Shown here one piece after another: positions 10,950 to 22,891 of a stretch of DNA of 64,000 nucleotides. The notes below the pieces were generated by a model. It saw only the letters and a program-made list of their open reading frames with translations, searched no databases and was not told the origin of the DNA. The stretch is from Acytostelium subglobosum LB1 (taxonomy: Eukaryota > Evosea > Eumycetozoa > Acytosteliales > Acytosteliaceae), in the NCBI RefSeq assembly GCF_000787575.1, contig NW_012236521.1:638924-702923 (forward strand), given 5' to 3'. Within the stretch, counting starts at the first letter, position 1; each line of letters begins with the position of its first letter. Made by a program: the position numbers and the translations under genes.

Positions 10950-12077
10950 TTAATTTCTGCTGCTGCGGCTGGTGTGGTAGTCTCTGTCGCGGTCACCGCC
11001 ACGTCCGTGGTCACGGTCAGCGCCACGTGGGGCATCGCGTGTGTCGTATGGTTCGCGACTGCTGTGAGTCCTTGATGAACCGTTGGTGTCATATCGCATG
11101 TACGGAGAATATCTGCTCTCGTATGGGCTGCTCTTGGGAGCGGGTGGTGGAGGTGGTGGCGCACCATAGCCTGGTGCTGGTGGGTATTGGTAGGGGAAGG
11201 CGCCGTAGCCATAATATCCACCGTAGGGTGGTGGATATGGTGGATACTTTGTTGCCGCTGCGGCGGCCGCAGGGTATGGGTATGGAGGGTAGGGGCTAAA
11301 CACTGATCTAGGTGGACCGCCTGGGCCACCACCACCGCCGCCACCTGGGCCACCAATGCCTCCACCTCTCCTCTTCTTATCGTAACCCATATATGAACCT
11401 GGTGTTGATTCTCTTGGTCTTGATCTTCTTGACTATATCATTATTGTTATATTGTTGTTGGTTAGTTGGTACATTCATTCATTCGTCATCACGCGATCAC
11501 ATGATTGACTGATTGATTGATCGATAAAAGTTGATTGATTGATACCTTTGAAACTTTGATCACATTGCCATCTATCTTTGTACCATCCATTATCCTAATG
11601 GCTTCATCAGCCTCATCTGCCATCTCGAATGTAAGAAAGGCAAAGCCACGTGATATCTTTGTATTTGGGTCGACCATTATAACACATTCCAATATCTATG
11701 ATTGATTGATTGAGCATGTTACATTGAGTTAGTATGATTGATCGAATGAATCTAACTTCAATCAAACATATACCTTTCCAAAGGAAACAAACTTCTCTCT
11801 TAGCTCCTCATCCTTCAAGGACAATGAGAATCCTGTTATATGTAATGCGTTGCCATTGTTCCTCTCCTCTGCAGAGATTACACCACCTCTGCTACTGCCA
11901 CCTCCATCACTATGACCACCTCCTCTACCATATGAGTCTTCCTTTCGATCGACATCGCTTGGAGATCTATTCCTATCACTAAATGCAAATATATATTAGT
12001 TCATTCATTCATTCATTGTTCATTCATTATTGATTGATTGACATTGACAATGAAACATACATATCGTAATCGTCCAT
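10950..12077 (-). CDS. RNA-binding protein with one RRM, Tra2/SR-like
   Basis: Exons 12061-12077, 11774-11978, 11546-11695 and 10950-11432 give 284 residues. The 17-nt first exon encodes MDDYD plus two bases. Residues about 46-125 form an RRM with RNP2 LHITGFSL and RNP1 RGFAFLTF. The N-terminus is Ser/Arg/Gly-rich (NRSPSD) and the linker after the RRM is SRRSRPRESTPGS. The C-terminal half is a Gly-rich block, then Pro/Tyr/Gly-rich sequence and an Arg/Asp-rich tail. This layout is that of Tra2-like and related SR splicing regulators, which bind exonic enhancers in the nucleus. The C-terminal half is low in RS dipeptides, so other RRM families remain possible. All joins keep the phase. Confidence 0.82.
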
Positions 12078-12529
12078 ATGTTTATCTGTGTGTATATATG
12101 AATAATAAATATATATATATATATTAATTAAAGAATAGATAGACTTAAGTATCTGTAGTTGCACTCTCGTCAAGTTCACCAGGTGTGCCCCTCGTTGCTG
12201 GAGACCTACTTTCTCGTTTCTTTGTGTTTTGGCATCACTGACTGAAAATTAATCAAACGCTGGAAGTTCAACAAATATTTGTTTATTATCTTGACCAAAG
12301 AAGGAAGTAGTAAGACTTGACTTTGATTGATTGTATATTAATAGTAATAACACNTTCCAAAGGCAATATATATTGTGCATTTATCGGAGTATCATATTCG
12401 TAAATTTATTCGAAGATTGTAACATAAACGAATACAATGAAGATTGATGGAAGTTGGATTACTTGTACGATATGGACAAGCTTGTAAAAAAAGAATAGTA
12501 TATATATATATATGTATGTATGATTATGA
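12078..12529. other. Spacer with an assembly N and a short orphan reading frame
   Basis: Base 12354 is N. On the minus strand a short open stretch (about 12145-12220) reads KRESRSPATRGTPGE and ends at a TAA. It resembles the tail of an SR-type protein, but no start or splice partner is visible. The rest is AT-rich. Confidence 0.35.
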
Positions 12530-14092
12530 TTAATTGTTGGTTGTCTTTCTCTCCACTGAAGCAACTGATGCCAAAGAATCCAGGTTGAAGAAATCGATTG
12601 ATGAATTTCTCAACTTTTGGATCGTTGAGGTTGGGGTAGTTGAACGTGATGGTGAGGAGAATGGAGAGGAGGATGGAGAGCAGGCGACGTTGGGTGTCGA
12701 GGTCGAGGATGTTGATGATGATGTAGTTGCAAAGGTACCACTGTTGGAAAGACCCTTGGCACTCTGACCAAGTGCAGAGGTAGATGGAAGCAAGATAGAC
12801 TTGGGCAGGTCATCACTAAGGGCCAATGGTTGAAGTTTGAAACTTGAGCTAAAGTAGTCGTCCACACGATGCTTCTTTGATGGTGATTGAATGGCAGAAG
12901 CATCATCCAGGATATGATTGAGGCTGAATGTCTTTTGTGTTGTTGATGGAGATGGTGCACATGTTGGTGTGGTGATTGGTGATTGATTGAGTATGCTTCT
13001 AAAGTTGTTTGGAAGTAGACTGGTGCTGGTTGGTGTGATTGACATTGGGTTGTAGATGGAGTCGGTGGACTTGGCGATTGACTTTAGGAATGGTGAGGTG
13101 GGTGGCGACTGCTGGACGGGGGACCAGACAACCTCTCTGCGGACTGTGGGTGGTGTGTAGGTGACTGGCTGCAGCTTGGTTGCGGTAAACTCAAACTGGC
13201 TGTCAGAGAATGGAGATGATGGGGAGGTGGATGTAGATGAACTGTTCATCGACATGATTGGCGAAGACATGCTTCCCATCGAGTTCAGTCTGTTGCCGGT
13301 CAGTTGGAGGTAGCGCGCCTTGCACTCGAGAGCAGTGCGCAGAGTGTTGGTGTGCTTCAGCTTGGCCAAATAGTCAGAGACCTCAAGCCAGGTCAGAGTC
13401 TGATCGAGTTCAACAACCTTCTTGACTAGTGCCTCATCCTCCTTGGGTATCCAGGTGATCTCACGTGATTGCAGGGCCTTGAGGTATTGGTAGCGACATT
13501 GGATATCTGTGCGACGACATATTCTCTTGGCGATCTTCTTCCATGATGAACCATGCTGGGCGACTAGCTTGAGCAGGGTCTCCTCCTCGTCCTCGTCCCA
13601 GGGGCCCTTACGGATCTCTGGCGAGAGGACACGCTTCCAATGTTGGGCGCACTGGGCGCCAGTTTTCTGGCCACCCATCTCGGATGAGATTCTCTTCCAT
13701 TTCTTCTCACCATAGAGGCCGACCAGCTCTGTCAGACGCTTGTTCTCCTCCTTGGTCCACTTGTTTGGTGAGCGTCTAATACCATTCTGTATTGGCATTC
13801 TTGATCTCTTGAGTGAGTCCTCCTTGGACTCATACTCCTCAGAGTAATATTCATTATCATCTGATTGTTGTTGTTGTTGTTGTTGTTGATGATATTGATG
13901 GTACTGTGGATATTGGAGTGGTTGTTGATGTTGGAATGGAATTGATTGTCTATATTGTGGCTGTGGAGTTTGATGTTGGACAAACATTTGATGTGGTTGA
14001 AAGGCAGATACTTTGGCCATTGTTGTATGTGGATATGATTGATTGATAAATGTTGTATGTTGTTGATGATTGTGGTTGTTCATTTGGAACAT
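12530..14092 (-). CDS. Three-repeat Myb/SANT transcription factor
   Basis: A single exon encodes 520 residues. A Gln/His/Asn-rich N-terminus (1-100) is followed by three consecutive Myb repeats at about 110-270: KWTKEENKRLTELVGLYG with KKWKRISSEM, then GPWDEDEEETLLKLVAQHG with WKKIAKRI, then a more divergent ITWIPKEDEALVKKVVEL. Spaced tryptophans support a DNA-binding R1R2R3-type domain. The remainder is Ser/Thr/Pro-rich and probably regulatory. D. discoideum has several Myb proteins of this type, one of which (MybB) is needed for early development; I cannot tell which is the orthologue. The promoter side faces a 4-kb gene-free spacer, long for this compact region, suggesting complex developmental control. 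Confidence 0.88.
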   Translation of the reverse strand: MFQMNNHNHQQHTTFINQSYPHTTMAKVSAFQPHQMFVQHQTPQPQYRQSIPFQHQQPLQYPQYHQYHQQQQQQQQSDDNEYYSEEYESKEDSLKRSRMPIQNGIRRSPNKWTKEENKRLTELVGLYGEKKWKRISSEMGGQKTGAQCAQHWKRVLSPEIRKGPWDEDEEETLLKLVAQHGSSWKKIAKRICRRTDIQCRYQYLKALQSREITWIPKEDEALVKKVVELDQTLTWLEVSDYLAKLKHTNTLRTALECKARYLQLTGNRLNSMGSMSSPIMSMNSSSTSTSPSSPFSDSQFEFTATKLQPVTYTPPTVRREVVWSPVQQSPPTSPFLKSIAKSTDSIYNPMSITPTSTSLLPNNFRSILNQSPITTPTCAPSPSTTQKTFSLNHILDDASAIQSPSKKHRVDDYFSSSFKLQPLALSDDLPKSILLPSTSALGQSAKGLSNSGTFATTSSSTSSTSTPNVACSPSSSPFSSPSRSTTPTSTIQKLRNSSIDFFNLDSLASVASVERKTTNN

Positions 14093-17000
14093 AATGTGTG
14101 GGTAAGTATATATTTGATTGGTTGGATAAATATATATAAATAGTCTGGAAAATTATCCAAACTAAACTATATTATTATAATTATAATTATTATTATTGGA
14201 TGAATATGATTATGAAGTCAATTTGAATATATAAGGATATGATTGGATCAGTGATGGAATGTATTGATCAAGTTGTGATTGAGTGATCGTTGAGAGTGAC
14301 TGTGTGAAGTGTGGATCGAAGTTGTATAGTATAGTATTAGATATTATAATATTGAAGTTGTGTATGTGTGCTGGGTGTGAGTATGTGGACAAGTATTCAG
14401 CAGAATAAACAGAGAGAGAGACTTGATTGTTGGTGAAGCAACAGCAGTGGATGGCAACAGCGACAACAACTTAGTAGTGATAGATAGTGGGTGTTGGAAG
14501 TAGTTGTAGTAGTAGTAGTAGAATATGATGATGAGTATGATTGATTGATGGATTGATTGATTGATTGATTGGTGGTAGTCGGAGTTGAGAAGAGAGAGGT
14601 AATGGTACAGAATGTACTTTTACTATCTATATGTTTAAGTTTGATGGATGCGAGTTAGTTAGTATGGATGGTTGCATATGTGATTGATTGACAGTGCTGT
14701 GTATGTGTGTGGCGGTGGTTGATGGTCAGACCATGAGCGATGAATGAATGATTGAATGTATGAATACATGAGTGCGGAGAGCGAAAGAGAGAGAGCTAGG
14801 ACAACGCCATTGATTCCATACATCGATCACACAAACACTCTTAGGTGTGTGTCCATCACTTTTAAAATACGAATATGTGATTGGTGGTAACCATAAGATG
14901 GGTTTGATTTTAAAGGTGTGATTGTATGTGGGGTGTGTTTGGAAAGAACATACTACAATACTGATCATCAGGTGATCAGTCATAATATTATGAATGTATA
15001 AAATTGTGTGGAGTGAGTGAGGGTGATGGATGTGGAGGTGTAGTGTATAAATGATTGATTGTTAAGACAATGTCCTCTTATGGCAACAATAATCAATTCA
15101 CTTGTACATTTATAAAGAGGTATAAACACTTCTTTATCGGGATTTGAGTATGTGTAGAGACGGACATCAAATATATATTATAATGTTATTATTATTAATA
15201 TTATTTTGATGGTGATGTTGATGACTTCAAATGCGGAGTGGTGATAGTTGTTAAATGATTGAATGAGTGATTGTCTATTGTGGTTATTATCCATCACCGA
15301 TCTGTGTGGATGGCTGTGGTGGTCCACAGCACTTAATTAACCATGACCTTAGTCTGACGACAGTTATTGATATTTGTTGATGATAATGATGGACATGGAT
15401 GGAAATAATTATACATTACATTTTAAAACTAGGGGAAAATTATTAAACAGATATATATTGATATTAAAAATATTTACAACAAAGTTAATTAATTATATGA
15501 TATGATAATAATAATAATAATGATTATGTAAGAATTAATTCTATAAATACTAAAGGTGTTTTTAAAGTAGTACCTTTGGTGATTGTCCAATAGGACGATG
15601 GAAGGACACACACACTTCTCTTAAGATGGTTGTCCTCTCAGTTTGTAAGGGATGGACCTTTGTTTGTTGGTAATTAATTGTGTGTGTTGGGGTGGGGAGC
15701 TATTTTAAGGAGCTGCGGATTAAATGAAATGGTTGATCAATATTGGATCGAACCGAGTCCTCACTGTTTTACTGTGATGTGGGTACCGGTGACGTGGTCG
15801 TGATAATGATGTTGATGATGATGTTATAATATAGTTGATAAATTAGACACTATTATAAGGTGTCAATATGAATGAAGTTGGTCGGTTACCCTTTAACAAC
15901 AAGGTAAGGCAAGGTCAATATGAAGTAGTAGTGGAAGTTGATAATGTCTTTAGAGACAAAGAGTACGTGTCTGGTGGATGGTGATGATTGATGCTGCTAA
16001 GTCTGGCATCAAATTAAAGTGTGTGTGAATTATAATGGTTGGTTGACCAAATGAATGAACTGTCCTCCTCTTATTAATTAACAAATGGTTTTGTGATAAC
16101 AATAGATCCTCCATCCCCTTTGGACTAAAGAATGAAAAAACGATCTTGAGGCATCCCACACAGAATGATCTTGAACAACTAGTTGTTGGTTCTGTGTGGT
16201 GAATGTGGGGGTGGGGGGGTTGTGGATGTTGGTGAAAGAGTGGGGGGTGGATGGGAGAATGTGGTGTGGTGGAAGTTGGGGACCAAATTGGACCTTGTCG
16301 ATCTTATGGACCCAGTAAAAACTTATAAAACAAGACTAATAAAAATCAAATGACGATCTAACAAATATCTCCAAATTGGCTAATTAGGTATATTATATAG
16401 ATATTCTGGTCCAACTGACATAATGTCGATATCTATCCAACACACAATTGCAAGATGAAAATAGGCTATTTTTGTTTAAACCCGTGAGTAGCTTCACTTG
16501 ACCAATGTCTGAATAGAATCAGAACAAACAAACACACATAGATATTACACAAACAAGGTCATCGAGAATATTGATTATTATGGATTAGGTCTTTAGAACA
16601 AAGCGACAATATGATGGTTTGATCGTTGTCTGTATGTGTCCAGTGAGGCTGTGTGTCTGTTACCTTTAAGGACTAGAGAATAGAAGTCTTCGTAATGGTG
16701 ATGATAAAATGTATGATCAACTGAATAAATAAATAAATAAATAAATATATATATATTTGGACTTTAATCTAGGTTTTGGAATATTTAGAAATAGTAAGTT
16801 ATTCGAAGTAATAATAATTGAGATGATATAAATAATTATTCAAGTTGTTGAGCTTTGCAAAATTATTTAATTGATATATCCAAGATAATTATAAAATATA
16901 TATAAATGTTATAAAGTTGAGATGGTCTTGAAAGTGGAAGTCAAGGCGGTCGACGAGTTGTGTTGAGTAGAGAGAGAAGTTGATGTTGGAGATGATGTTG

Positions 17001-18176
17001 TTGTTGTGGTCGTGGTCGTGGTGTTGGGTCCCAACATTCCGCACCACTTGCCTTCTCAGAGTAAACGGTCAAAAATATCTAGTGGGCCTTTACTTCCCAA
17101 TTAAGACCAATGCCATATTCCATCCATTCACCAATCAATCAATCCTACTATCCAATTCAGTCAATAATCGTCACTTTTGGACGTTGTGATGTGTATGAGT
17201 GTGTTGACGCTAGTGAGGAAATGTAGAAGGAATCTAAATATCCATTCATACAATACAATACAATACATTCATGCATTCATTCATTTTTATTGTAGACAAT
17301 CTTATTAATAACTCTGGTTCTGATTATGATGTGTGGGGTGGGTGGAACTGATTGATTGTGATTGTTTGCTGCATCTGGAGATTATTGGTCGTTTATAGTT
17401 GTTTTGTGTGTTTTGCTTCATGGTAGACCCAAAATTGATGAATGAAAGGACCCTGGGGGAAGGATATCATGAGGTGCACGTGGAGTCTTGGTGGTATTTG
17501 CATCTTGAGGGTCCAGACGATAATTGGTCAACTACCCCGACTCTCACTCATTGCCTACCTCCGAGTCAAATGGCGAAGTAGTGTCGTTGTTTAACTATGT
17601 TTAATGGGGGCACGCTCTTCCATCTCTGAATGAATATTATTATTGATCATGGTTCAACCCGCACACCTCCGCGAACCTCTTCAATCTGATGCGGCGCCGT
17701 GTCGCTCTAAACAAACACTTACTCAGACAGAGACACACCTTTGGAAATATCTTTGGTTCCTCATTTATTTATCATGATCACTTTGGTTGGGTCACCGGGC
17801 CCCAGAGATGCCGCGGGCACGGACACGCCCATCTTAATTTGGCGAGCAGAGGCCTGTGATCAAAGTACCAAATATCTTGTTTCGTTGCAAGTGTTCTTTG
17901 ACATTCTATGATGATGTGTAAGGCAATGTATTGGGGCGTGTATATACTTCAAATAGATGTTTGAGCTTCCCCGACATGAGCGGGTGAGCATTGGCGAGCA
18001 CAAGGAGTAACAGAGGGTAGGTAGTAACTACACTCCACATGATTGAAGGGCCTCGAGGTACGGGTATCCCTGCCCCGTAATCAAGATCCAGTCATGTGGA
18101 ATGATCCAACGACAAAGCGATTTAAGAGTTGGGTTTTGTTTGGATGTAGGTTGGTTGTTGGATATGGTCGCACGCA
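14093..18176. other. 4-kb gene-free spacer upstream of the Myb gene
   Basis: I find no protein gene, tRNA or known RNA. It contains (GATT)n, (GTA)n and (TATA)n tracts, AT-rich blocks (15170-15560, 16700-16920) and a more G/C-rich part (17400-18120). An inverted AAAGGT...ACCTTT pair lies at 15555-15580, and a nested hairpin at 18034-18100. Its length and position suggest distal regulation of the Myb gene; small non-coding RNAs cannot be excluded. Confidence 0.5.
18034..18100. repeat. 67-nt nested inverted repeat (hairpin)
   Basis: TCCACATGA (18034-18042) is the exact inverse of TCATGTGGA (18092-18100). Inside, TTGA pairs with TCAA and TACGGG (18059-18064) pairs with CCCGTA (18074-18079) around a 9-nt loop. 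It has tRNA-like length but no T-loop or D-loop consensus on either strand. It may be a structured RNA or a small mobile-element end; function unknown. Confidence 0.6.
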
Positions 18177-19986
18177 CTAACAGCTCAACTCATATTGACA
18201 AAGTAGTTGCTTGAGCCTGGAGCCTGTGATGAAGCCACCTTTACATTTGTTAGTCATTGAGAATATTGTGCCATTGTCATCAATGAAGCGTATACTCTGG
18301 ATGTGATCAGGGAGTGATAGATCACAATTGATTCGATGCTCAATGATTGAGTCAACCAGATACCCATCCATTAAGACTTGAGGGAACAATGTACCCTTGA
18401 ACTCAATATATGGGCGTTGATTGAGTAGCTCACTAGAGAGGCTCTGATATGTACTATTTACATCTTTGTTAGAACAAAGTGATAGTCTGGAGAGAGTGAG
18501 TGGTAGGTCTGACAATGATTGGCAATACTCCAATCCAAGCACCAATGACTGTAATGAAGAGGGGAGAATGTGTTGGTCAAATGTTTGATTGAACATGTCT
18601 CCAAAAGTCAGTGTGATCAAACATGCTAAAGATTGTAATGTTCCAACGAGTGATTGATTGAATAGATAACCAAATGTAATGTGTTCAACAAACTGAGGGA
18701 TAACACCTGTTGGTAACAACTGATTATAATCATCACCGAATGAGAGGTGTCGCACAGAGTCAGGGATGACACCTTTTTCCAAAGGTTGATTGAAGTTTGG
18801 TCCAAGTGTTAGACTTGTGATTGAGTTTGGTAGACATCCACTACCAATGACCAGTGATTGAGGTTTCTTTGATAATGACTGTCCCAACCATAGAGCATTA
18901 ACACCAAGTGGTATCAGACCTTTGAATGTAAGAAGCGATGTGATTCTTAGTGATCTTACTGAGTGAGGAATGGTGCCGATCTCAATAGTAGCTTTATCTC
19001 TGTTGTGAAGCGTGAGATTGGTCACAGAATCTGGGATGCATCTTGTTGTCAATGATTGAACGAAATGTCTGCCAAACCAAAGTGACTTCAATGAGCTTGG
19101 AAGTATACCTGGTGAGATTGGTTGATTAAAGTACGTTCCCAAAGCCAGACTGGTTAGTGATGTAGGCAAGCATCCATGTGTCAAAGGTTGATTGAACTCT
19201 GTAAAGCTCAACTCTGTAAGACTACTGGGCAAGAGTCCTGGAATAAGTGGTTGTTCCATTTTATAAAGTCTCAACCATGTGACTGACTCTGGTATGTCGC
19301 CAGGTGTGATGTGCGTCCCAAGTTTGGAGATGTAGAGCTTTGTGAGTGATGGCGGCAGATGCTTGGCCATCAGATGATCCAACAAGCCAATCCTCAATGT
19401 CTTTAGTGATGAAGGTAGGTCTTCTGGCATTAGCTCACCAAGTGTATTGCTTGTATATTTAAGACTTGTTAGTGAATTTGTTTGAGTGAACAAGCCTTTG
19501 AGAGGCCTTGGCAACATTAGATCAGNCCTCAATTTCTAGTTCTGTCACGGAATGAGGTATAAAGTTGGATGGTATGATTGTTGGCTCAGACACCCATGCA
19601 ATCTTTAGTCGAGTGACAGTGTCTGGTAGTCTGTATGTATCAGGTATTCGTCTGATGATAGTTGCCTCTCTAAGTCTACATGTCTGACCATGTATTATTT
19701 GTGTCTCTGGTATGAAGGCAATGTCTTCACAGAATGAATCAGCACGTAATGGTATGAGTGCAAGACCATTGTTGTTATCATTGTTGTTATCATTGTTGCT
19801 ATCAGCAGTATATAGAAATACTGTTTCATTGATACCAAAGACTTTAGGAGGAGTGATCAATGTCATCGATCTTTGTCTCTGTTCAAACCATTGTCTACAC
19901 ACCAACACCAATGCAATCCTATCAACATTGTCTTCAACATAGTTTACAATATGTGACAGTATCAAATGACTAAACTTCAATGCCAT
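18177..19986 (-). CDS. F-box-like FNIP-repeat protein, frame interrupted at an assembly N
   Basis: An N-terminal F-box-like segment (FSHLILSHIVNYVEDNVDRI, then LVCRQWF) is followed by many about 22-residue FNIP repeats of the form LPxSLTSLxLGxxFNQPL (for example LPTSLTSLALGTYFNQPI). About 14 repeats are recognisable to the C-terminus, giving around 600 residues. FNIP proteins are a dictyostelid speciality; with an F-box they are thought to act as substrate receptors of SCF ubiquitin ligases, but substrates are unknown. The frame changes by one base exactly where the sequence has an N (19526), so the break is most likely an assembly fault and the two parts belong to one gene. A run of Asn/Asp (about residues 64-73) lies between F-box and repeats. 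Confidence 0.85.
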
Positions 19987-21233
19987 CCTATAAACTATTT
20001 TAATTATTACTATGATCTATGTTATTATTTGATTGAATGAATGTGAATGAATGGAGGTGGACATGCACATCTTTTCAAAAACAGATGCAAAACCAACACA
20101 TGTATTGTAACAAGGGATGAATCCAAACAATCAATATTATGTTGGTATCGATCTCAAATATTTGTATATATATCTATGTACCTATTAATATTAATATTGA
20201 GTGTCTGACAAAATGAGTGAGATTGTCTGTCACATTCATTCTTGAACCAAAGAACGAACGAACGAATGATTGAATGATTGAATGAAGGAATGACCGAATG
20301 AAAGAACGATTGGATTAATCTCATATTAACCTCCCGATTTACATCGAAGTTGAGATATTTAATTAAGACAATTTCGAAAATGATGAATCAATCTAAATCT
20401 AATTACTGCCCATTATATGATTGATCGAAGCAGTATTGAGTAAGATATCTTGAGATGGTAATGCGCAAGGGGAAAAAACCATGCCGTATTTAATATTAAT
20501 AGATATCTATAGTTGTTATTTGAATGTAAGTTGGGAGGAACCAAAATTACAATTAATAACAATGCAAAGTATGTGTGATTTGACCTTTGATTGTTTGATC
20601 GTTTGATGGTTTTGCAGGTGGTTCAGCCACTCGGTTATTAATTTGGGTCACAAGTCAAAAAAATAATAATGTAGACACGACGCGGGACACGCCAATGATC
20701 GGGGAGTGGCTGCCCCCTGGAATTTGAATTGGTTTGGTGATCAAAACCAGAAGTGATCAGGTGACAATCTTTGAAAAACACTGACATTGATGACACTTGG
20801 TGCCATATACAGGAGCATGGTTGTCGCAATTATGTAACTGAGTGGACTTGGTAGTGGTAATCACCCATTATACAATTGATGGGTGGATGGGAGGGCAGAT
20901 GGTGGTTCAGGGTTCAGCTTACTCTTTACCCCTTTGAATGAAAAGGATTGATGGCCATTCATTCCCAATGGTCTCCAATATATGACAAAATTGTATCCAG
21001 AGAGTCTCCTATGTATCATATGTCTCCAATGTCGGGACGATCATGGGTAAACCCAATTCTTAAATCTTCTATCCAATCCTTTCTCAATCGTCCTTGGCAC
21101 TCTACTATTTAAACGATCACTCCAACATTCAGACTTAATATCAAATTATAACTAACTAAATATATATTTATATTATCTGTATAACTACTAAATTATTTGT
21201 ATCATTATTCGAATCAATCAATTAAACTTGACA
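19987..21233. other. Divergent spacer between FNIP and LPMO genes
   Basis: No gene seen. It holds tandem GAAC/GAAT tetranucleotides (20250-20310), AT-rich sequence and, before the LPMO gene, a TATTTAAACGA promoter-like motif. Confidence 0.5.
21105..21116 (+). promoter_or_regulatory. Putative core promoter motif CTATTTAAACGA
   Basis: The 12-bp motif CTATTTAAACGA lies about 118 bp before the LPMO start codon. The identical 12-mer occurs 87 bp before the mitochondrial carrier start codon (25814-25825). It contains a TATA-like core. Function is inferred from shared position only. Confidence 0.4.
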
Positions 21234-22536
21234 ATGAAATTTTTAATATCATTATTAATTACATTGGTTACTGTGGCCGCAGTAGTCAATGGACATGGTT
21301 ATGCCATCTTCCCAGTCGCCAGACAACAGGTGTGTAATCAAAACAGTGCCAACAACATCTACTACCCTGAGGACGGTTCTGGTATTGTCGATGCTCCATG
21401 CCGCGCTGCCTTCAAACATGTTGCCGCCAAGAGTGGTAACTCTGCCGCCCAAATCCAATTCATCCAGACCCAAGAGTACGCCGTCATGATCCCCGCCTAT
21501 GCCCAGGGATACTCTGCTCTCACTGCCGCCGTCCCCAACAACATCTGTTCTGCCCACGCCATCAATGCCGGAGCTGGATTTGGTGACAAGTCTGGAATGT
21601 CAATCGCCAACACCTGGAAGCCCAACTTGATCTCAGTCGCCTCCACCTCTGAAACATCCAAGACCATCGACTTCCAATGGTGTGCCACCGCCGCTCACGA
21701 CCCAAGCCACTGGGACTTCTACGTCTCGAACCCAGGGTATGCCTTAATCCTGGAACCATTCCAGCCCCAGAACCAACCCCTCACACTCATACTAACACTC
21801 ACTCTCAATCAATCACAACTTTAGTTATGACTACACCAACTCTGAGCTCTCATGGGATGACCTCACTTTGTTGACTTCGATCGGTGATGTTCCAACTATT
21901 GACGGCCAGATCCCAGGCTGTTCCGCTTCCAAGTACTATGAGATGAGCATTACCCTCCCAGCTCGCTTCGACCCAGCCACTTTGGTTGTCAGATGGCAGA
22001 GAGACGACCCAGCTGGAGAGTGTTTCATCAACTGTGTCGACTACAAGTTCACAGCCAACGGTGGTGCAGATACTACCACATCCACTACCAGTAAGCCAAC
22101 ATCCACATCCACATCCACCACCCAGAACCCAACCACCACCTCCACCACCTCGACCACTTCGACCACCTCGACTACCAAGGCTGCCACCACCTCATCGACC
22201 ACCTCGGCTAACCCAACTACCACCTCCACCACCTCAGCTAAGCCAACTACCACCTCCACCACCTCGACCACCTCGACTACCAAAGCCCCAACTACCACCT
22301 CCACCACAAAGGCAGCTACTACTAGCTCGACCACCACCACCTCGACCACATCATCGACCACCAAGGCCTCCACAACCACTTCATCAACGACTGACCAGAC
22401 TCCACAAACCACTGTACCATCAACCACTGTCCACGATACAACAACCAACCCAGAGCCATCTAGTGCTGTTGTCCTCGTCCCAGGTTCAACCATGTTGCTC
22501 TTGATCGTCATTGCCATCTTCAATGCCTTGCTCTAA
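21234..22536 (+). CDS. AA10-type lytic polysaccharide monooxygenase with Thr-rich stalk and GPI-anchor signal
   Basis: Exons 21234-21736 and 21825-22536 encode 404 residues. The signal peptide (MKFLISLLITLVTVAAVVNG) ends just before HGYAIFPVARQ, leaving the N-terminal His (residue 21) required for the copper 'histidine brace'. The second brace His is in WCATAAHDPSHW (residue 155), and a Phe in ECFINCVDY near the domain end fits the axial position. Order and motifs match LPMO_10 (AA10, formerly CBM33), which cleaves chitin or cellulose oxidatively. A Thr/Ser-rich mucin-like stalk (about residues 280-375) and a hydrophobic C-terminal tail indicate cell-surface GPI anchoring. The first ATG after the TATA-like motif is chosen. 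The natural substrate is unknown: bacterial cell walls, chitin of prey or the cellulose of its own stalk and spore coat are candidates. Confidence 0.85.
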
Positions 22537-22891
22537 GCACCAAGTTCTTACTTACTTCTCATGAGTGTTAGTCAATCGATTGATTAACCATGAGTGATAT
22601 ATACATATATACTTATATACTATCTTATCTATATTATTTATTAGTTGTTGTTTCCAAACAGAGACAATAAATGAATAAACACCCTTTCCAACTTCAACAA
22701 ATATCTTGCTCAAAGTGTGTGGATGAATGAAACACAACTGACACCAAACACACTGACTTGCATTGAGATCTCTGAATGTATCCAATGATTGGATGACCTT
22801 TAGGTCTCATGCCTTCATTCAGTTGATTGATTGAAAGGATAGAGATATAGAGATATATAACAACTATAGCATATCATAGCATAATCATAGC
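22537..22891. other. Short spacer, LPMO 3' end to alcohol oxidase promoter
   Basis: AT-rich sequence with (ATAG)-like repeats near 22840-22880. Open frames here are not coding-like. No gene seen. Confidence 0.5.

Noticed and set aside
15745-15760. GGTTCGATCC on the minus strand, resembling a tRNA B box
   Set aside because: The flanking bases do not form a 5-bp T stem (CTCGG against CAATA), and no A box or acceptor stem lies at the right distance.
22041-22523. Val-rich minus-strand frame and Pro-rich plus-strand frame across the LPMO stalk
   Set aside because: Both are other-frame readings of the Thr-codon (ACC/ACT) repeat of the LPMO stalk.
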